From Candidatus Rokuibacteriota bacterium (GTDB taxonomy: Bacteria > Methylomirabilota > Methylomirabilia > Rokubacteriales > CSP1-6): a DNA stretch of 39,923 nucleotides. Below are positions 32,962 through 39,923 of the stretch, one piece after another. Both the position numbers and the translations under genes were made by a program. Where the stretch lies: NCBI GenBank assembly GCA_003221515.1, contig QHSI01000008.1:1-39923 (forward strand), given 5' to 3'. The notes below the pieces were generated by a model. It made no database searches. It was not told the DNA's origin and saw only the letters and a program-made list of their open reading frames with translations. Position 1 is the stretch's first letter; each line of letters opens with the position of its first letter.

Positions 32962-33989
32962 TTCGGCTGGTAGCGGTCGAGCTCGCGGCGCGTCCGCGGG
33001 TCCATCGGGTGCTCGCGCTCCGGGACTTCCACGTGCTTGTCCTCGCCGCAGAGCGCGGTCGTGAAGTATCGCTGCCCGGTGTCGTTCGCCATCGTCACGA
33101 TCGACGACAGGCCCGGCTGGTGGCGCGCGAGCTTGAGCGCGGCCGCCACGTTGCAGCCCGTGGAGATGCCGCAGAAGATCCCTTCCTGGGTGGCGAGCCG
33201 GCGCGCCATGGCGAGGCTCTCGGCGGTCGTGGTGGTGATGACGCCGGAGAGGATCGCGACGTCGAGGTTCTCGGGGATGAAGCCGTCGCCGATGCCCTCG
33301 ATGCCGTGCGGCCCCCACTCGCGCCGCGCCAGCAGCGCGCACTCGTCGGGCTCGACCGCGTAGAGGCGCACGCGCCCGTCGCGCTCGCGCAGGTAGCGCC
33401 CGGCGCCGGTGAGCGTGCCGCCGCTGCCCTGCGAAGCGACGAACGCGCCGACGACGCCTCCGCACTGCTCCCAGATCTCGGGGCCGGTGGTCGTGTAGTG
33501 CGCCTCGATGTTGTCGGTGTTGTCGAACTGGCCGGGCACCCAGTAGCCCGGCGGGTCGCCGTTGCGGATCTCTTGAAGTCGCTGGAGCGAGAGATCGACG
33601 TCGCTCTCGCCGCCGGGCGTGAAGACGAGGTCCGCGCCGTAGGCGCGCGTGATCTTCTTGCGCTCCTCGCTCATTCCCTCGGGCATGACGATCGTGCAGC
33701 GGTAGCCCTTCACCGCGGCGACGAAGGCGCAGGCGATCCCCGCGTTGCCGGTGGAGCACTCGAGCACGCGCATCCCCGCGCGGAGATCGCCCCGCGCCTC
33801 GGCGTTCTCGAACATGTGCAGGTAGATGCGGTCCTTGAGGCTTCCGGACGCCCCGTACCACTCGAGCTTCACGAAGATCGGCGGCGTGACGCCGGCGGTG
33901 ACGCGGTTGAGCCTCACGAGCGGCGTGCGTCCCACGGCCTCGGCGATCGACCCGAGCGCGCTGCGGTGCGTATCCCAGAGAATGGTCAC
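32943..33989 (-). CDS. PLP-dependent cysteine synthase / cystathionine beta-synthase family enzyme
   Basis: 348 residues from GTG 33989 (a TTG at 34016 would add nine residues). The PLP-binding Lys52 is in GASGSLKDRI, the family motif STGNAGIACAFVAA follows, and the phosphate-binding glycine loop is ASQGSGGTLTGAG; GISTGCNVAAALKLA closes the active site. Typical cysteine synthases make cysteine from O-acetylserine and sulfide, but relatives act on other beta-substituted amino acids. Lying at the head of a CoA-transferase/oxidoreductase operon points to a catabolic substrate (inference). Confidence 0.92.
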   Translation of the reverse strand: MTILWDTHRSALGSIAEAVGRTPLVRLNRVTAGVTPPIFVKLEWYGASGSLKDRIYLHMFENAEARGDLRAGMRVLECSTGNAGIACAFVAAVKGYRCTIVMPEGMSEERKKITRAYGADLVFTPGGESDVDLSLQRLQEIRNGDPPGYWVPGQFDNTDNIEAHYTTTGPEIWEQCGGVVGAFVASQGSGGTLTGAGRYLRERDGRVRLYAVEPDECALLARREWGPHGIEGIGDGFIPENLDVAILSGVITTTTAESLAMARRLATQEGIFCGISTGCNVAAALKLARHQPGLSSIVTMANDTGQRYFTTALCGEDKHVEVPEREHPMDPRTRRELDRYQPKWEILT

Positions 33990-34035
33990 GGGAGCGTGAT
34001 TGTACCCGAATGGCAATGCGCGCTGCAGGCCGTCG

Positions 34036-34070
34036 CGGGGCTGGGGCCCCGCCGGCCGAGGCGCGCCTAT
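34036..34070. repeat. Dispersed repeat, copy 2, with hairpin
   Basis: 34049-34070 is the exact reverse complement of 21601-21622. Beside it, the GC-rich block around 34035-34052 can fold as GCGGGGC-TGGG-GCCCCGC. It lies in the spacer between the cysteine-synthase gene and yraN. Confidence 0.65.
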
Positions 34071-34091
34071 GAACTCGACGAGGGCCAGGCG

Positions 34092-34469
34092 TCAGACGAG
34101 CCCGCTCGCGTCGAAGGCGGCGGGGATGTGGCGGATCTCGAAGCGGCCGTCGTGGCGCGGCGTGACGGCGACGACGTCGAACCGGCACCGCGCGTCGGTG
34201 AGGTGCATCCACTTGAGGTAGTGCTGGGCCAGGCGGATGAGCCGGCGGCGCTTCCACCACGACACGGCGGCCCCGGGCCCGTCGTCCCAGCGCGCCTGGC
34301 GGCACTTCACCTCGACGAACACCCACACCTCGCGGTCGCGGCACACCAGATCGATCTCACCGTGCCGCAGCTTGACATTGCGCGCGACGATGCGCAGCCC
34401 GGCGCGCTCGAGCAGCTTCGCCGCGGCCTCTTCGGCCGCGCGCCCCAGGACGTGGCGCGGATCGCCCAT
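34092..34469 (-). CDS. yraN: YraN/UPF0102 family nuclease-fold protein
   Basis: 125 residues. The family pattern is complete: LGRAAEEAAAKLLERAGLRIVARN, then GEIDLVCRD and VFVEVKCRQ, which is the E-D-ExK metal site of the restriction-endonuclease-like fold, then KRRRLIRLAQHYL and CRFDVVAV. It is a predicted Holliday-junction-resolvase-like nuclease of uncertain role. The spacer upstream (34470-34635) shows no gene. Confidence 0.93.
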   Translation of the reverse strand: MGDPRHVLGRAAEEAAAKLLERAGLRIVARNVKLRHGEIDLVCRDREVWVFVEVKCRQARWDDGPGAAVSWWKRRRLIRLAQHYLKWMHLTDARCRFDVVAVTPRHDGRFEIRHIPAAFDASGLV

Positions 34470-34635
34470 GGCCGCGATCGTGACCCACCGCCGCGCGGCT
34501 GAAAATGTCCAATGTTTCAGACGGCGTCATGAGGATGCGCCGCTTGAGCCGTACGCTCTCTTGAGCGCGCGGGGTGACGTCAAGACGGGCCTCAGACCAG
34601 GGATGCGATATCGACGCCGAACACTTCCATCGTGG

Positions 34636-35115
34636 TCACGCGAGGGGCCTCAGGTCGATCTCGAACACCGGCAACGTGCGATCGCGGTCCTCCTCGACCG
34701 GAGCGGAGACCGTCCCTTTCCGCTGCGCGCCCATGCGTACATAGAAGCCGGCGGCGTAGGGATCGGCATGGATGACGAGGACACCCGGCCGCAAGGCTCG
34801 GACGCGGTCGAGGGCGTGCGCAAAGAGTTGTCTTCCCACGCCGCGTCCATGCCAGCCCGGCTCGACCCAGAAGTGTTCGAGTGACCACTGCTCACCCCGC
34901 GGCTCCAGTGCGTAGAATCCGACTGGCGCTTTACCTATTGTTCCAACGTGGACGAGCTGGTGCCGCAGATAGTCCGACGTGATCGTGAGGGCTGGTTTCC
35001 AAACGGACAGCCACGCTTCAGGGTAGCCCCAATGGGCCTTCGCGACGCGCGCGATTTCGGTGAGGCGCTGCGCGTCGGCGGGGACGCCTCGGCGGATTTG
35101 CAGATCAGCCGGCAA
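34636..35115 (-). CDS. GNAT family N-acetyltransferase
   Basis: 159 residues. Acetyl-CoA-binding motif A is clear: LEHFWVEPGWHGRGVGRQLFAHAL; the preceding strand GFYALEP and the later ADPYAAGFYVRMGAQRKG are typical of GNATs. It would acetylate a small molecule or protein amine in the cytoplasm. A 96-base spacer separates it from the P-loop kinase gene upstream. Confidence 0.92.
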   Translation of the reverse strand: MPADLQIRRGVPADAQRLTEIARVAKAHWGYPEAWLSVWKPALTITSDYLRHQLVHVGTIGKAPVGFYALEPRGEQWSLEHFWVEPGWHGRGVGRQLFAHALDRVRALRPGVLVIHADPYAAGFYVRMGAQRKGTVSAPVEEDRDRTLPVFEIDLRPLA

Positions 35116-35211
35116 GCGCGTCCTCCAGTCTCCTGCGCACGCCGGTGGCGGCGTCAGTCGGCGCGGCGAAGAGCAGGACGAAGGCCAGCGCGGTGCGTCG
35201 CCGGACGACGC

Positions 35212-35778
35212 TCAGAACCGCGCCTCGATCGCCGCCAGCTGTTCCTCCGGGGACCGGGCGCCCTCCAGCCTCACGACCGCGCAGGGGAGCGCCGTCAGCC
35301 ACGCCTCGTGCAGGGCGCGACTTCGCATCTCCAGGCCGCCCGTATCGTACTGGCCGGCCCACTCGAGAAACGCGACGTACGCGTCGTGCTGGGCCCCACC
35401 AGCCGCGACGGTTTGACGGCCATATCGTTCGACCTCGCGCTGCTGGAGCCGCCGCAGACGAATCGGCGTCGGCACCGCCAGGAACACCACGAGCTCGAAC
35501 TGCGGGATCAGGGGATCTCCCCAGCCGCAGAGCGATCCCGACAACACCCAGCGCGGAGATTCCGACAGCGCGTGCCGCAGCAGCGCGAGCCGCGCGTCAC
35601 GCGGACGCTTCTCGCGATATGGAGGAGACGTCGGAAGCCAGAAGAAGTCGTCGGTGTCCAGATGGCGGTGACCGTGCTTCGCGGACATCGTGGCCGCGAG
35701 CGACGTCGTGCCGCTGCCCGAGGCGCCGACGATGTGGACGTGATCGGGCAGAGGCGAACGCTTGGCGCCTCCGAGCAT
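35212..35778 (-). CDS. P-loop adenylate-kinase-like ATPase/shikimate-kinase-type protein
   Basis: 188 residues. The Walker A loop is GASGSGTTS near the N-terminus, followed by HLDTDDFFWLP, a segment seen in topology-modulation and adenylate-kinase-like proteins. ELVVFLAVPTPIRLRRLQQRE carries arginines typical of the lid of small-molecule kinases. It starts three bases after the stop of the GlcG/HbpS-like gene. It probably phosphorylates a small metabolite; substrate unknown. Confidence 0.85.
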   Translation of the reverse strand: MLGGAKRSPLPDHVHIVGASGSGTTSLAATMSAKHGHRHLDTDDFFWLPTSPPYREKRPRDARLALLRHALSESPRWVLSGSLCGWGDPLIPQFELVVFLAVPTPIRLRRLQQREVERYGRQTVAAGGAQHDAYVAFLEWAGQYDTGGLEMRSRALHEAWLTALPCAVVRLEGARSPEEQLAAIEARF

Positions 35779-35781
35779 CGC

Positions 35782-36291
35782 TTACTTGAGCTGGTCGGCA
35801 ACCTTGTCGAGGCCCGCCTTGACGCACGCCTCGTCCTTCACGCCGCCCGGGGACTCGAGAGTCGTCACGGCGCCGGACACGCCGGCCGCGCCGATGACAT
35901 CGGTGCCGACCATGATCGGCAGCGCGCCTTGCGCGGCGACGACGTTGGTCAGGTGGACGGCGCCGAGCTGAGGATTGTCCTTGAGCCGCTTGACGATCTC
36001 GCCCGAGGGAACGCGGAAGGTGCGTGAGGTGTAGGCCTTGCGAAAACTGTTTTCCATCGTGTGCGGTGACGCGTTGTCGCCGCGAAGCTGCACGATCACC
36101 TCGCCGGTGCGGCCGACGACGGTGACCGACACGCGCTGGCCTTGCGCCTTGCACGTCTCGGCGGCGGTCGTCGCGATGGTCAACGCCGTCGCGAGCGAGA
36201 GGTCCTTGCGCGCGAGCAGCTCGGCGCTCGCGGGCGCCGCAAGGGCGCAGGCCAGGACCACGGTGACGAGGCGAACGAGGATGGAATTCAT
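35782..36291 (-). CDS. Exported GlcG/HbpS family protein
   Basis: 169 residues. A signal peptide is evident (ILVRLVTVVLACALAAPASA, cleavage near ASA-ELL). The mature part has the HbpS/GlcG pattern LATALTIATTAAETCKAQG, GRTGEVIVQLRGDNASPHTMENSFRKAYTSRTFR and PIMVGTDVIGAAGVSG. HbpS binds haem or its degradation products outside the cell; many relatives are of unknown role. Two Cys in the mature chain could pair. Confidence 0.9.
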   Translation of the reverse strand: MNSILVRLVTVVLACALAAPASAELLARKDLSLATALTIATTAAETCKAQGQRVSVTVVGRTGEVIVQLRGDNASPHTMENSFRKAYTSRTFRVPSGEIVKRLKDNPQLGAVHLTNVVAAQGALPIMVGTDVIGAAGVSGAVTTLESPGGVKDEACVKAGLDKVADQLK

Positions 36292-36316
36292 GGGGGATCC
36301 TCCCGTTGGGGGTTAT

Positions 36317-37513
36317 TCACGCACGGCCCCAGAGCTGGCGGGTGGCCAGACGGGCGCCTTCCGCCATCGCCGCGAACTTCAGCCACGCGATGCTCGGATG
36401 CGTGTCGTTGAATCGTACGGCCGAGGCGGCGAAGCCGCAGTCGGCTCCGGCGATGACGTTTTCGCGCCCGACGATCTTGGCGAAGCGGACGATCCGCTCG
36501 GCGATCAGCTCCGGGTGCTCCACGAGGTTGGTGGTGTGACTGATGACCCCGGGGATGAGGATCTTGCCGTCGGCCGGCCGGAACTGCTCGAAGACGCGGT
36601 ACTCGTGCTCGTGCCGTGGGTTGGCCGCCTCGAACGAGTAGGCGCCGGCGTCGATCTTGAGGATGATGTCGGCGATGTCCTTCAGCTCCATGTCGTAGAC
36701 GCGCGGGCCGACGTCGATGCTGTAGCAGGTGTGAAAGCGCACCTTCTCGGGCGGGATGCCACGGAGCGAGTAGTTGATCGCCTCGACGCGCTTCGCGGCC
36801 CACTTCCGGCAGTCGGCCACGCTGAGGTCGGGGTTCATCATGTACTGGGTGACCAGGCGCGGGTCGTCGACCTGGAGCACGAAGCCCGCGTCGACGATGG
36901 CGCGGTACTCTTCGCGCAGGGCGTCGGCGAGGGCCTGCTCGTATTCCTCGTCGGTTCGATAGAACGTGTTGGTGAGCGTGGCGAAGAGATAGGACGGCGC
37001 GATCGCCGGCATGAAGACTTCTTCGTGGCGCAGGCCCTTCAGCGCGGTCTTGATGTTCTCGATGTCCCGCTGAACGGCCGTGTGGCCTTTGTAGCTGACC
37101 GGTCCCGTGCACACGTCGATGCCGTACCGGCGATCGCCGCCACGGCCGCCCGCCCACTCGGCGATGCGCTCGGACCACGCGTAGTAGTCGGGGAACGCCC
37201 GGTACTCGCGGCCGGCGCCCCGGGGATTGCCTTCCTGACCCGCCGGCGCCGGTGTGCGCGCGAAGCCGTTGAAGCGCTCGACGATGTAGCCGAAGAAGCT
37301 CGCCTTGCCCTGCTCCCCGTCGGTCACGATATCGACGCCCGCCTCGGTCTGCCTGCGGACGACGTCCGCCACCGCGTCCCGGACCAGCTTGGCGAAGGTC
37401 TCCTGGTCGTACGGCTGCCCGCGCTCCTTCGATCGAAGCAGGGGGATGAGGGACTCGGGGCGGGCGAGGCTACCGACATGCGTCGTGAGGATTCGTTCGG
37501 TGCTTCGTTTCAT
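36317..37513 (-). CDS. Cobalamin-independent methionine synthase-like (MetE C-terminal type) protein
   Basis: 398 residues from ATG 37513, preceded by GGAGGAGAGTG. It matches stand-alone MetE C-terminal-domain proteins: TTHVGSLARPESL at the start, DIVTDGEQGKASFFGY, then zinc ligands in RFHTCYSID (His and Cys) and AGADCGFAASAV (Cys). It lacks the MetE N-terminal half. Proteins of this type act as methyltransferases on homocysteine-like thiols or in aromatic demethylation; the methyl donor here is not known. Confidence 0.9.
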   Translation of the reverse strand: MKRSTERILTTHVGSLARPESLIPLLRSKERGQPYDQETFAKLVRDAVADVVRRQTEAGVDIVTDGEQGKASFFGYIVERFNGFARTPAPAGQEGNPRGAGREYRAFPDYYAWSERIAEWAGGRGGDRRYGIDVCTGPVSYKGHTAVQRDIENIKTALKGLRHEEVFMPAIAPSYLFATLTNTFYRTDEEYEQALADALREEYRAIVDAGFVLQVDDPRLVTQYMMNPDLSVADCRKWAAKRVEAINYSLRGIPPEKVRFHTCYSIDVGPRVYDMELKDIADIILKIDAGAYSFEAANPRHEHEYRVFEQFRPADGKILIPGVISHTTNLVEHPELIAERIVRFAKIVGRENVIAGADCGFAASAVRFNDTHPSIAWLKFAAMAEGARLATRQLWGRA

Positions 37514-37556
37514 CACTCTCCTCCAATCGGCACCCACCATACTCCCAATTCGGCCG

Positions 37557-37841
37557 CTATCGCGGCTCCAGCCGCACCGACCTGGCGATCAGCCGCTTGC
37601 CTTTCCACGCGTTGAACTGGTCGTCGCTCACCGCGTATAACGTCGGCTCGGCCGCGGGCACGACCGTGATGAAGTCCTCGATCTGGCCGCCGGCGACGTC
37701 GCGCCGCCGCTCGTAGATCGTGAATCCAGGGCCGGCGCGCAGCTCGGGCGGGTGGCCTTTCGCCACGGTGACGGCCTGCTCAGGGCCGTCTTCGGTGACG
37801 ACCACGAGCGGCCCGCGGTCCGCCCCCTGAGAAGACATCAT
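37557..37841 (-). CDS. Small conserved-looking hypothetical protein
   Basis: 94 residues, no signal or membrane segment and no motif I recognise. It has balanced composition and high third-position GC (PLVVVTEDGPEQAVTVAKG, DFITVVPAAEPTLYAVSDDQ), which supports a real gene. ATG pair at 37841/37838; it is upstream of the MetE-like gene on the same strand with a 43-base gap. Confidence 0.7.
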   Translation of the reverse strand: MMSSQGADRGPLVVVTEDGPEQAVTVAKGHPPELRAGPGFTIYERRRDVAGGQIEDFITVVPAAEPTLYAVSDDQFNAWKGKRLIARSVRLEPR

Positions 37842-37880
37842 GGGAGCCCCCGCCTCACGCCGGTGCGCCGGCTCATTGCC

Positions 37881-38666
37881 TCACTTTTCGGAGCTCGCAC
37901 TGCGTTCGGCGCACTCGCACGTATATCCGATATAGGCGACCGTCGCGTCGAGATCCGGCGCCGCATCGGTGGACGGCGCCAGCGCAACTCGAACGAGAGA
38001 GACCCATCGTTGGTCCAGCGTCTCCTCTGCCCACGTGGCCGCGATCGGTTTTGTCGTGATCGCACCATGGCGCATCGTGTAGAGCATGCGGGACATCGTC
38101 AGAACCGCATAGCGGCGATACCCGCCGTGCCGTAGCAGGGGCCCATCGACCAGCATCGGTCTCCACCATTCGCGCAGGATGCCGAGAACGGCCGCGCGCA
38201 AATCATCGGGCTCGACCGGATCGATCAGCGTTCGTGGCGGCGGGCCAGCCAGCGCGATGCCGTGCTCGCGGAGGATATGGCGGTGGATGATCCAATAGCC
38301 GGTCTCCGGCCGCACCATGACGAGCGAGCTGTAGCGTTCGAGATTGGGGTGAGCGGCCGGCTGCCGGTCGTGACGGAGCGCGCGCCGAGAAATGTACGAG
38401 CCTTCCAGCTCTCTGGCCCACTTCGAGGCCCCGTTGGCAATACGTTCATGCATGGTCTTGAGCTCGTTGAACGTCTCGACGGAGCACTCGCCGTCAGTGA
38501 CCATCACGAAATCGATATCGCTCCGGTCGGGCGCGAAGCCGCCGAGGGCCAGCGAGCCCTCCAGATAGAAGCCGACGAGCTGGCGGCCGAGAATCGCTCG
38601 CGCTCCTGCGTGCAACTCGTGGAGCACGGCGTTGATCTCCGGGTAGGGCGTTGCTTCAAATGTCAT
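37881..38666 (-). CDS. Nucleotidyltransferase of the aminoglycoside adenylyltransferase (ANT) type
   Basis: 261 residues. The polymerase-beta-type catalytic motif is GSLALGGFAPDRSDIDFVMV (GS-x10-DxD). A helical C-terminal domain with DDLRAAVLGILREWW and RYAVLTMSRMLYTM follows, as in AadA/ANT(9) proteins (DUF4111). Family members adenylylate aminoglycosides, but many environmental copies are untested; no mobile context is present, so I would not call it a resistance gene without assay. It overlaps the zinc-ribbon gene by 11 bases. Confidence 0.85.
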   Translation of the reverse strand: MTFEATPYPEINAVLHELHAGARAILGRQLVGFYLEGSLALGGFAPDRSDIDFVMVTDGECSVETFNELKTMHERIANGASKWARELEGSYISRRALRHDRQPAAHPNLERYSSLVMVRPETGYWIIHRHILREHGIALAGPPPRTLIDPVEPDDLRAAVLGILREWWRPMLVDGPLLRHGGYRRYAVLTMSRMLYTMRHGAITTKPIAATWAEETLDQRWVSLVRVALAPSTDAAPDLDATVAYIGYTCECAERSASSEK

Positions 38667-38961
38667 CTCGCAATACGAGGACGCCGACGAAGGCTTTCAC
38701 GATTTGTCCCAGGATCACGCTGATCGCGACGAAGGCTAGCAGAAACTGCCACGTCCAGATCCGCTCGAAGCCGCCGATCATCCCGCCGAGCGTCACCGTC
38801 CCAAAGAGCACGACGCCGCCGATGGCGCCAACCTTCCGGACCGTATCGCGTGAGAACGTCAACGTTGCGCCACACGAGAAGCAGTCGAACGCACCTCGGC
38901 TGACGACGACGCGCCATCGTGGGTAGGCCACGCGGCATCGAGGGCAGGTGAGCTTCTTCAT
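38656..38961 (-). CDS. Zinc-ribbon membrane protein
   Basis: 101 residues from ATG 38961 with ribosome-binding site GGAGG. An N-terminal zinc ribbon (CPRCRVAYPRW, then DCFSCGATL) is followed by two hydrophobic segments (GAIGGVVLFGTVTLGGMIGG and FLLAFVAISVILGQIVKAFV). The function is not known. Overlaps the nucleotidyltransferase start, so the two are co-translated. Confidence 0.8.
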   Translation of the reverse strand: MKKLTCPRCRVAYPRWRVVVSRGAFDCFSCGATLTFSRDTVRKVGAIGGVVLFGTVTLGGMIGGFERIWTWQFLLAFVAISVILGQIVKAFVGVLVLRDDI

Positions 38962-39081
38962 GTCCTCCGCTCTTAGCCGTCCGGTCTCCCGTACACGCCT
39001 AGCCGGCCCCCGCGAACGGATGACAGCGAATAGTCTCACGGTAGAGACTCCATCTACTTCAGGAGTCTATAGGCGGCCGCC

Positions 39082-39609
39082 TCAGTCGCGCAGGAACTTG
39101 AAATAGATCGTGGTGGCGCAGGGCACGCCGTCGGGCAACAGCGCGTATTTCGGGACTTGGCCGCATCGCTGCCACCCCGCTCGCGCGTACAAGCGTTCGG
39201 CATCGGCCGAGGCCGTGTCGAGGACCAGCAGCGTCTTGCCCGCGCTGAGGGCGCGGCGCTCGGCGGCCACGAGCAGCGCTTCGCCGACGCCCCGCCGCCG
39301 GGCGCGGCGATGCACGAGCATCTTCGCGAGGTCCCCGCGATGCGGCTGATTCTCGGGCTGATGCAGGACGATCTGCGCGGTACCGACGATGGCCCCCGCC
39401 GCGTCCTCGGCGGCGAGCACGACGCGCTCGCCGCGCGCCACGCTCGTGGCGATGCTGCGCCAGAACGCGTCTGCCTTGGCGCGGGTCATTGGCAGCATGA
39501 AGCTCACGGAGGCGCCCCCCTCCACGCAGTCGATCAGCACATCACCTAACCCTTCGATCTCGCGCTCACCGATGGTGTGCAGGCAGCGAATCTTGATGTC
39601 GTCGGTCAC
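39082..39609 (-). CDS. GNAT family N-acetyltransferase
   Basis: 175 residues from GTG 39609, which has ribosome-binding site GGAGG six bases before it; the frame is open upstream but without GNAT sequence. Motif A is LAKMLVHRRARRRGVGEALLVAAERRA, and LDTASADAERLYARAGWQRCG is the motif-B region. The GTG overlaps the stop of a cupin-like remnant by four bases. Confidence 0.92.
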   Translation of the reverse strand: MTDDIKIRCLHTIGEREIEGLGDVLIDCVEGGASVSFMLPMTRAKADAFWRSIATSVARGERVVLAAEDAAGAIVGTAQIVLHQPENQPHRGDLAKMLVHRRARRRGVGEALLVAAERRALSAGKTLLVLDTASADAERLYARAGWQRCGQVPKYALLPDGVPCATTIYFKFLRD

Positions 39610-39713
39610 TTTCGCCTCCTCGACGCACCCGATCGCTCGGTGGCGATGGTCACGAGATAGCGTGCGGGCTTGCGCGTGCGGTTGCGGAACGCCGTGGGCG
39701 CGTTGAGTTGCAT
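39606..39713 (-). pseudogene. Cupin-like C-terminal remnant
   Basis: A 35-codon frame, ATG 39713 to TGA 39606-39608, includes APTAFRNRTRKPARYLVTIA, which resembles the second conserved motif of cupins (PHAFRN-x-PARFL). The rest of a cupin is missing and an in-frame TAA lies 27 bases upstream of the ATG. It is probably a leftover 3' end fused by a GTGA overlap to the GNAT gene. Confidence 0.45.
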
Positions 39714-39786
39714 GGCGCATAGGTTGTCGTGTCCAGCTTAGGCCGGGCGGGGGAGTCGGCGCAAAGAATCTGAGCGAGAGGCGGCG

Positions 39787-39923
39787 CTACGCCCCCAGGT
39801 ACGCGCGCCGCACGTGGTCGTCGGCCAGCAGGTCGCGGGCGGCGCCCGCCAGCACGATGCGGCCCGTCTCCATCACGTAGGCGCGGTCGGCCATGCGGAG
39901 CGCGGCGTAGGCGTTCTGCTCGA
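39787..39923 (-). CDS. livF: LivF-type ABC ATP-binding protein, C-terminal end (partial)
   Basis: The last 45 codons of a gene that continues past the right edge. [20 protein letters not shown] and GRIVLAG match the region after the switch histidine in LivF proteins, and the C-terminus RRAYLGA is typical. It is a second LivF, separate from the one at 24842-25549. Confidence 0.88.
   Translation of the reverse strand, partial: EQNAYAALRMADRAYVMETGRIVLAGAARDLLADDHVRRAYLGA

Noticed and set aside
35105-35211. Possible short gene on the minus strand between the GNAT and P-loop kinase genes (TALAFVLLFAAPTDA)
   Set aside because: A signal-like hydrophobic stretch is present, but there is no start codon or ribosome-binding site in frame.
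37881-38666. Calling the nucleotidyltransferase an antibiotic-resistance gene
   Set aside because: The ANT-type fold is shared by many proteins of untested substrate, and there is no integron, transposon or plasmid context.

Overview
The window is about 40 kb of a GC-rich (roughly 70% by eye) bacterial chromosome. The gene content looks like a soil or sediment heterotroph of the Rokubacteria/Methylomirabilota type: several LLM-class flavin oxidoreductases, a branched-chain amino acid (Liv) ABC operon, CoA-transferases, paired acyl-CoA dehydrogenases and sigma-54 regulators. That taxonomic placement is inference from gene content; there is no rRNA or tRNA gene in the window to fix it.

Region by region. 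1-3736 (+) is a heat-shock block: the tail of an upstream gene (possibly dnaK), a reduced DnaJ-type co-chaperone, an HspR-like MerR regulator and the Lon protease. 3816-4493 (+) is a secreted lytic transglycosylase, convergent with comM (4555-6075, -), which has a frameshifted small membrane-protein gene directly upstream of it. 6639-13069 (+) is a self-contained sigma-54 signalling locus. It holds an NtrC-type response regulator, an intergenic region with three enhancer-like dyads and a -24/-12 promoter of exact spacing, an unannotated 46-residue membrane peptide, a membrane-anchored family-5 solute-binding protein without permeases, a membrane NtrB-like kinase, and a soluble kinase-receiver hybrid. 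13075-18112 (-) carries an LLM oxidoreductase, an EEP-family hydrolase, a CinA-type amidohydrolase, and a second kinase/sigma-54 pair whose activator has no receiver domain and has a His/Asn/Gly repeat linker. 18577-21596 (-) has a glycine-zipper protein and two one-base-spaced acyl-CoA dehydrogenases.

21600-22320 is a scar where two truncated genes (LLM oxidoreductase and PAP2 phosphatase) meet tail to tail. Next to it, at 22315-23019 (+), is the most striking gene: a CTP-synthase-C-terminal-like glutamine-amidotransferase-fold protein in which the nucleophile codon of the GT-C-GGFQ motif is an in-frame TGA. The reading frame continues intact for 147 sense codons, which is the pattern expected of a selenoprotein. 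23008-27706 (-) is a complete Liv-type ABC transporter operon (SBP, LivG, LivF, LivH, LivM). 27836-33989 (-) is a catabolic run: SDR, DHDPS-family lyase, truncated isochorismatase, LLM oxidoreductase, both subunits of a CoA-transferase and a cysteine-synthase-like enzyme. It also contains two kinds of repeat insertion. 34092-39923 (-) holds mostly single-function genes (YraN, GNATs, P-loop kinase, GlcG/HbpS, MetE-like, nucleotidyltransferase, zinc-ribbon membrane protein) and the 3' end of another LivF.

The clearest joined-up systems are the sigma-54/peptide/SBP/two-kinase locus at 6.6-13.1 kb and the putative selenoprotein at 22.3-23.0 kb. I saw no CRISPR array, intact insertion sequence, prophage, rRNA or tRNA.
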